Assembly: GCA_026419655.1 (NCBI GenBank) | Contig: JANZZA010000408.1 | Location: 1 to 10,538, forward strand | Reading direction: 5' to 3' | Origin: Armatimonadota bacterium | GTDB taxonomy: Bacteria > Armatimonadota > Zipacnadia > Zipacnadales > FEN-943 | DNA length: 10,538 bases | Shown here: one piece after another, positions 5,700 through 10,538 of the stretch | Numbering within the stretch: the first letter of the stretch is position 1 | How the letters are laid out: every line of letters begins with the position of its first letter | The notes under the pieces: generated by a model | Told to the model about the DNA's origin: nothing | What the model saw: only the letters and a program-made list of their open reading frames with translations | Databases searched by the model: none | Made by a program: the position numbers and the translations under genes

Positions 5700-6899
5700 C
5701 TACTGCCCCAGGGCTTCGCGGAAGCGGCGGATGCCCTCTTGTATGCGCTCCAGGCTTGTAGCAAAACTGAAGCGCACGTAGCCATCAGCCCCAAAAGCTG
5801 AGCCGGGGACAACGCTGATGCGGGCTGCGTGGAGAAGATATTCGCAGAGAGTCAGGTCGTCGCGGATGGGCTGGCCATTGTATTCCAACTGGCCCTCCAG
5901 GAAGGCTGAGACCTCCGGAAAGGCATAGAAAGCCCCGCCGGGCTTGCTAATCTTGACTCCTTCTATCTCTGCCAAGGCGCCTATGATGTAGTCGCGACGG
6001 CGCTCAAACTCAGCCCGCATTTCCTCAACGCAATCTTGTGGCCCCTGGAGAGCTGCCAGCGCCGCCCACTGAGCAATGCTGTTGGGGTTGGACGTCTCCT
6101 GACCCTGAAGATTGCCAGCGGCCTTAGCCACGTCCTCAGGCGCCACAAGCCAACCTATCCGCCAGCCGGTCATCGAGTAGGTCTTGCTCACTCCGTCGCA
6201 AATGATCGTGCGTTCGCGGACTTCCTCGCTCACCATCGCGGCACTAAAGTGGCTGCGGCCGTCAAAGAGGATGTCGCGGTAAATCTCGTCGGAAACAATC
6301 CAGGCGTCCACCTCGACAGCCATTTGCGCCAGGGCTTCGATGATGCCGCGTTCAAGGACAGCACCGGTTGGATTAGACGGTGAGTTTATGAGAATGGCAG
6401 CTGTCCTGGGGGAGAGGGCCTTACGCACGTCATCCAAGTCAGGCTGAAAATCTGTGTCGGCGGTGGTGGGAATGACCTTAGGCACAGCATTGCACAGCTC
6501 CACCTGGTCCGCATAGGAAACCCAGTACGGAGCAATGATTATCACCTCGTCGTCTGGCTCAAGAATGCATTGCCACACGTTCATCAGCGCATGCTTGCCA
6601 CCGTTTGACACCACGACCTGAGAAGGTTTGTACTCGTGGCCCAGTTCGCGGGAAAGTTTCGCCGCGATGGCTTCACGCAGCTCAGGGATGCCCGCTGCGG
6701 GAGTGTACTTGGTCTTCCCAGCGGCCATGGCCTCGGCTGCCGCGTCGCAGATATGCTTGGGCGTTGGGAAGTCAGGCTCACCAAGAGCAAAAGATATGAC
6801 GTCCACGCCCTGGCGCTGGAGCTCTTTAGCGGCTGTGTCGAGCTTGAAGGTGGCCGAAGGCCGCAAGCGCTTGATTCGTGCGGAGATATGGCGTGCCAT
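5700..6899 (-). CDS. Class I aspartate-type aminotransferase, PLP-dependent
   Basis: This 399-residue cytoplasmic enzyme exchanges amino groups between an amino acid, most likely aspartate, and 2-oxoglutarate using pyridoxal phosphate. It has the class I, subgroup 1-beta pattern of the Thermus and Bacillus enzymes. Landmarks are A-L-G-E-P-D-F-P-T-P near residues 38-47, G100-G-K102 (a lysine used in substrate recognition in that subgroup), S173-P-S-N-P-T-G, D204-E-I-Y207, S238-K239-T with K239 as the Schiff-base lysine, G245-W-R247-I-G-W, and R376 in Y-V-R-F-S-F-A for the substrate carboxylate. Some relatives also act on prephenate, so aspartate/prephenate aminotransferase is possible. ATG 6899 is preceded by a strong GGGGGAGGGAG site. 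The gene lies 39 bases after the TPR gene and may share its transcript. Confidence 0.95.
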   Translation of the reverse strand: MARHISARIKRLRPSATFKLDTAAKELQRQGVDVISFALGEPDFPTPKHICDAAAEAMAAGKTKYTPAAGIPELREAIAAKLSRELGHEYKPSQVVVSNGGKHALMNVWQCILEPDDEVIIIAPYWVSYADQVELCNAVPKVIPTTADTDFQPDLDDVRKALSPRTAAILINSPSNPTGAVLERGIIEALAQMAVEVDAWIVSDEIYRDILFDGRSHFSAAMVSEEVRERTIICDGVSKTYSMTGWRIGWLVAPEDVAKAAGNLQGQETSNPNSIAQWAALAALQGPQDCVEEMRAEFERRRDYIIGALAEIEGVKISKPGGAFYAFPEVSAFLEGQLEYNGQPIRDDLTLCEYLLHAARISVVPGSAFGADGYVRFSFATSLERIQEGIRRFREALGQ

Positions 6900-6938
6900 G
6901 GTACTCCCTCCCCCTGGCTAGTGATGCATGAGCCATGC

Positions 6939-7784
6939 TCAACTCAGGCCCGGTCGGACAGCAACGGCGGGCGGCGGAAGAACCCGGTGAAGGTGTCGCA
7001 AAAGGGCCTCGGCGTCCTTTCTAGCTGGGTCAAGCGCCACAGCCCACCGCAGTACCCGACGTGCGTCCTCCAGGCAGTGGGCATCAGCATACACGGCACC
7101 CAGGTGGTAAAGCAAGACCGGGTCGGGCCAGGGTAGCTGGTGGCGGACAGCACGTTCGAGCCAGAACCGGGCTTCGGTGGGCCGCTGCAGCTTATACAAA
7201 ACCCAGCCGTGGCTGTCGCAGAAGGCGGGCTGCAGCGGCGCCAGGGCCACAGCAGCGCTGGTCATCCGCTCGGCGGCCTCCAGATGCACGCCGCCCTCCG
7301 CGAGGGCATACCCGGCATTGTTCATCGCCGTGGCGTAGGCCGCTAGCGAGATGAGGCCCTGACGGCGTTCAGCCTGGGCCGCCGCGGTCGCCACGAAAAC
7401 CAGGCGTGCACCCTCATCGGCGTGACCCGTCATCAAGAGGCAGTGCGCGTAGGTCAGTTGGGCCTCTAGACCGGTGGCAGGCACCTTTCGCAGGGCTTCC
7501 AGGGCGGCGGCGTAATCTTCGCACACCATGAGCAGTCTCGCCGCCTGGGAAACCAGTTCTGGCTCGCGCCGCCCGAGCTCAACAGCCCGGCGGAGTTGGT
7601 GGCAAGCCGTATAGCGGTTCATGGGACGGCGGGGGATCTCACGCTGCGCCAATTTCAGGTACTGCCAGGCCAGGAAGTCGCGTCGGGGCTGGTCGAGAAG
7701 CATGAGGAGATTGCTCAGGAGAGCTGGCAGGCCCATAGCGCCAGCGAGCGTGATGGCCACATAGCCGTGTCTGCGCCCCGTCAC
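6939..7784 (-). CDS. TPR protein with N-terminal membrane segment
   Basis: This 281-residue protein probably acts as a membrane-anchored scaffold that binds partner proteins. Residues 8-30 are hydrophobic after a short basic start (R4-R-H), giving one likely membrane helix, or less likely a signal peptide; no lipobox is evident. At least three TPR motifs follow at about 153-186, 187-220 and 221-254. The second and third (D190-S-H-G-W-V-L-Y-K-L and Y226-H-L-G-A-V-Y) match common bacterial TPR repeats; the stretch at 57-130 is also helical and may be weaker repeats. The start is GTG 7784, whose GTGA overlaps the stop of the STAND gene. AGGAGGA about ten bases upstream is its ribosome site. The overlap indicates translational coupling and a shared function. 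No enzymatic residues are visible. Confidence 0.85.
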   Translation of the reverse strand: MTGRRHGYVAITLAGAMGLPALLSNLLMLLDQPRRDFLAWQYLKLAQREIPRRPMNRYTACHQLRRAVELGRREPELVSQAARLLMVCEDYAAALEALRKVPATGLEAQLTYAHCLLMTGHADEGARLVFVATAAAQAERRQGLISLAAYATAMNNAGYALAEGGVHLEAAERMTSAAVALAPLQPAFCDSHGWVLYKLQRPTEARFWLERAVRHQLPWPDPVLLYHLGAVYADAHCLEDARRVLRWAVALDPARKDAEALLRHLHRVLPPPAVAVRPGLS

Positions 7785-10538
7785 CCTGCAGTCTCCTCCT
7801 CAGGCACGAAAGCCACCACCTGCCGCTGACGTAGCACGGCCATCATCACGCCTTCCACTACGGCCGGGGAGGCGTAGATGCCGTAGCTGGTCGCGTAGCT
7901 CCACTTGTGCTCGCCGGTATGCAGGTCGAGGCCGTAAAGTCTGCCGTCGCGCGAGCCTACATAGACAACTTCTCCTACAATCAACGCCGGGGCAAGAATC
8001 TGGTCGTCGGTTGGGAAATCCCACACGCTCGAGCCATCGTGAAGGCTAAGGCACCGGGCCAGCCCATCCAGACAGCCCACCACCAATAACTCCGGTGACA
8101 TAGCGACGCCTGCACGAGACCCCGATGCCAACTGCGTCTGCCAGATTACTTCACCGGTGGAAGGCTCGGCCGCGATAACCACGCCGCTGTCGTTCACCCA
8201 CCCGAGTATCTCCTCGGCGGCCGCCACTGCCCCGGCCACGGGACCGTCGCCTACCCAGCGCCAGACCACCTCGCCGCTTTCAGCATCAAGAGCCACCACT
8301 GAGGCATCCCAACTGCCCGCGTACACAAGGCCGTGACGGCATGTGGGCGGACCGGTCACTTCCGCGCCGAACTGATACCGCCAGCGTGGCGAGAGGTCCT
8401 GCGCGGATAAGGCCGTCAGTAGCCCAGCGCGGTCACCAACCAGCACCAGGTCGTCGGCCACTGTAAGAGGCGCCCGGGCAGCGGCTCCTGCGCGCCCCTC
8501 ACCAACGTGGTTGCCCGAAAAGTCCAGCGCGACGACGGAGCCATCGGCAGTGACCAGGAGCAGGCGGTCGGCAGAAAGAGCGGGAGCTGCTTCAACTCTG
8601 TCGTCGAGGCGGCGCTTCCAGCGCACGGCCCCGGAAGCTGTGTCTATGCACACTGCTATCCCGCGGCGAAGACCGGCGAAGGCCAACCCGTGCGCCACCA
8701 CCACACCGCCAACCACTTCGGCGTCGAGAGTGGTCGTCCAGAACTCCCGCAAAGGCGGGGGCAAGGCATCGGCCACATAGCCAGTGTGATATGGGGAGCC
8801 GCCAGCCATGGCCCACCTGTCTTCTCCTCGCCGGGCACGCATGAGGGCAGCCTCCACCCGGGCCAGAGATGCCTCAACTGGTCCCGCCTGTACCCCTTGC
8901 TTCTCAGCAAGGGCCTTAGCGCGAGACAGGGTCTCCATGGCTTCTTCGTACCGTCGCTGGCGGCTTTGGGCTACGCCGTAAGCATACGCAAGATACGGCG
9001 AGGCGGGCTGACGCGCCATGGCCTTATGGAGCATGGAGGTCACGGCTGGCGATTGGGCCAGCCGCCCCACGGCCTCAGCCATTGCCCACTGGTTGTCTCT
9101 CCCCCTGAGCGAAGCGAGAAGCAAGCGAGCTGACCGCACAGCATCCATCTCCGCCAGGGCGTCAGCAACCCGCTCGGTCACCGTTGGGTGGTCGTCGGAT
9201 AGGGCTCCGGCCAGGTCCTTGAGGTGCCGCTTACCGTTGACCTTCGACAGGGCCGTCGCGGCCCACCCGCGCAGGCTGCTGTCGTCGCTAGACAAGGCCG
9301 CCACCAGGTCTCGCTCCATGCTGCGCAAAAGGTCCTCCGCTTGCTTGCGCTCCGGAAGGTCGCTGGTGGCCAGCTTGACGAGCGGTTCGATCAGTGGTTG
9401 CCCCAGGTGTTCTCGTGCGTGCTTCATCGCCTGGGCGCGAATTCTTGGGTCCTCCCGGGCCAGTGCGTCTGCCAGGACGCGATAAGCTCCATCGCGCAGC
9501 TCGCCCAGCCGGCCAAGCCAATAGTCTGCTTCTATGTCGTGCTCCAGCGCACTGCGAATGACCAGCTCCAGCTCCTGGGCGGTGAGGGTAAGGTCGGCGC
9601 GCTCATCGTTGACGGCATAAGTCTCACCGCGCTCCAGCAACTGCCCGGTAAGGCGAAAATTGTCCAGGCCTCGCGCAAGGATGTCGTGCACGGATTGGGC
9701 GGTAGCTGGCTGGCGCGAGGCCAGGGTCCGCCGGATATCTTCCGCTAGCAGGTCGTGTATCAGCTCCACGTACCGGGTCCTGCCTCGGTCGTACAGCCGC
9801 AGCAGGCGCAAATCAACCAGGCGCGCCAGAACGCGGTCAAAGGCCACCCGTGACCCTCGTACTTGCTCGGCCAGTTCATTTAGGGAGACCGCCGCCAGCG
9901 TCTCAGAAACACCCGCCAGTGAGCGCAGCACCTGCCAGGCAAGTCGGCGGTCCGTCACTGGCAATTGGCTGACAGCGTGGTCCACGTACTCATCAAGGAT
10001 TTTTCGGGCCCCACCAAGGCGGCGGTAGAGCATGGAGCCTACGTAGGTGCGACCAGGACCTGCTTCCTCCAGAAGACGGTGGCACACAATCTGAATATGG
10101 GCAGGCAGCACACCTTCGCGGTCAAGGTCTTCGATAATCTGGCCCACCAGGTCGCGCTCGAACTGTATGCCGAAGCTCGACGCCGGCTTGACGATAGCAT
10201 CTTCCGCCTGCGCCCGGCTGAACTTGCGCACGCGCATCAGACAGCCCATTACCCCCGGTAACGCGCTGGAAAGCTCGTACAGGTCGCCCAGGTAATCTTC
10301 GCGGATGACAAGAAGAAAACGGGCGTCGCCGTCGGGGTCTGCAATCAGTCCAGCCACTTGCTCGGCAAGCTCGTCGCGGGCAGCCTGGCTGAGCTTAAGG
10401 AAAAGCTCCTGAGCGTTGTCGGCGATGAAAACTACACGATGTTTCGTCAGCTCTCGGCACCGCACAGCAATTTCGCGCAGGGTGCGTGCTTCGATGATGG
10501 GGCCACAGCGATAGCCGATTTCCTCGACCTGTTCGGCC
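7781..10538 (-). CDS. STAND-like NTPase with winged-helix, HEAT, TPR and PQQ beta-propeller regions (N-terminus off window)
   Basis: The frame stays open to the window edge, so the start, Walker A motif and any effector domain are missing. Residues are counted from an internal GTG at 10465. V11-V-F-I-A-D16-N-A-Q-E20-L-F matches the Walker B strand of nSTAND1-type ATPases. F50-L-L-V-I-R55-E-D57 matches their R-x-D strand. A helical lid (about 80-165) and winged-helix region (about 170-250, with L-I-H237-D-L-L-A) follow. HEAT-like helices occupy about 325-470, and a TPR-like pair about 485-545. A PQQ-type beta-propeller spans about 550-885, opening with G-G-S-P-Y-H-T-G-Y and repeating V-A-L-D-x-x-S-G-x-V-x-W blades. 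STAND proteins are ATP-driven switches in which repeats sense a ligand; the propeller is the likely sensor. The protein is probably cytoplasmic. The domain assignments are by eye. Confidence 0.82.
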   Translation of the reverse strand, partial: AEQVEEIGYRCGPIIEARTLREIAVRCRELTKHRVVFIADNAQELFLKLSQAARDELAEQVAGLIADPDGDARFLLVIREDYLGDLYELSSALPGVMGCLMRVRKFSRAQAEDAIVKPASSFGIQFERDLVGQIIEDLDREGVLPAHIQIVCHRLLEEAGPGRTYVGSMLYRRLGGARKILDEYVDHAVSQLPVTDRRLAWQVLRSLAGVSETLAAVSLNELAEQVRGSRVAFDRVLARLVDLRLLRLYDRGRTRYVELIHDLLAEDIRRTLASRQPATAQSVHDILARGLDNFRLTGQLLERGETYAVNDERADLTLTAQELELVIRSALEHDIEADYWLGRLGELRDGAYRVLADALAREDPRIRAQAMKHAREHLGQPLIEPLVKLATSDLPERKQAEDLLRSMERDLVAALSSDDSSLRGWAATALSKVNGKRHLKDLAGALSDDHPTVTERVADALAEMDAVRSARLLLASLRGRDNQWAMAEAVGRLAQSPAVTSMLHKAMARQPASPYLAYAYGVAQSRQRRYEEAMETLSRAKALAEKQGVQAGPVEASLARVEAALMRARRGEDRWAMAGGSPYHTGYVADALPPPLREFWTTTLDAEVVGGVVVAHGLAFAGLRRGIAVCIDTASGAVRWKRRLDDRVEAAPALSADRLLLVTADGSVVALDFSGNHVGEGRAGAAARAPLTVADDLVLVGDRAGLLTALSAQDLSPRWRYQFGAEVTGPPTCRHGLVYAGSWDASVVALDAESGEVVWRWVGDGPVAGAVAAAEEILGWVNDSGVVIAAEPSTGEVIWQTQLASGSRAGVAMSPELLVVGCLDGLARCLSLHDGSSVWDFPTDDQILAPALIVGEVVYVGSRDGRLYGLDLHTGEHKWSYATSYGIYASPAVVEGVMMAVLRQRQVVAFVPEEETAG

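Noticed and set aside
5259..5801. 180-aa plus-strand frame (and the one at 5030-5641)
   Set aside because: They overlap the ends of two confident genes and the repeat copy, lack a ribosome site and have no recognisable domain.
7596..9748. Several plus-strand frames of 60-208 aa across the STAND and TPR genes
   Set aside because: They are antisense shadows of GC-rich coding sequence with no family resemblance or ribosome sites.
10463..10465. GTG 10465 as the true start of the STAND gene
   Set aside because: The frame continues without a stop to the window edge, no good ribosome site precedes the GTG, and the Walker A region required by the fold would have to lie upstream.

Overview
The window is GC-rich bacterial chromosome with three intergenic stretches of roughly 550 to 1100 bases that are full of degenerate repeats. 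The gene set (two Gfo/Idh/MocA oxidoreductases, a URO-D-superfamily protein, ribosomal protein bS18, an aspartate-type aminotransferase, a TPR protein and a STAND-type NTPase) suits a free-living heterotroph. Sugar-related oxidoreductases beside URO-D-like proteins, together with large STAND/beta-propeller proteins, recall Planctomycetota, Armatimonadota, Hydrogenedentota and similar lineages. This placement is an impression and nothing in the window fixes the phylum.

Layout. Positions 24-1022 and 1581-2636 encode two plus-strand Gfo/Idh/MocA oxidoreductases that differ clearly from each other. Positions 3732-3959 encode bS18 with a complete zinc-ribbon ligand set, away from its usual rpsF/ssb neighbours. 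Positions 4116-5153 encode a URO-D-superfamily protein. From 5700 to the right edge everything lies on the minus strand, read right to left: a large STAND-like NTPase (N-terminus outside the window) with winged-helix, HEAT, TPR and PQQ-type beta-propeller regions; a membrane-anchored TPR protein translationally coupled to it by a GTGA overlap; and, 39 bases further on, a class I aspartate aminotransferase. The two gene blocks converge at 5154-5699.

The intergenic stretches (1023-1580, 2637-3731, 5154-5699) hold the least expected structure. At least eight copies of a strongly diverged element of about 121-127 bp can be traced. Several are bounded by imperfect 16-18 bp terminal inverted repeats resembling GGAGACTNTTGCAAAA, some copies lie almost back to back, and both orientations occur. 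In one frame the conserved core reads A-K-x-x-V-G-L-S, and some of the differences between copies are synonymous, which hints at a coding ancestor. They look like MITE-type or hairpin-forming repeats. A pair of identical 23-bp palindromic repeats 60 bp apart lies among them.

The two best candidates for something undescribed are the repeat family and the STAND-HEAT-TPR-propeller protein with its coupled TPR membrane protein. The second looks like a signal-sensing or conflict-type system, but its effector and Walker A region are not visible here.
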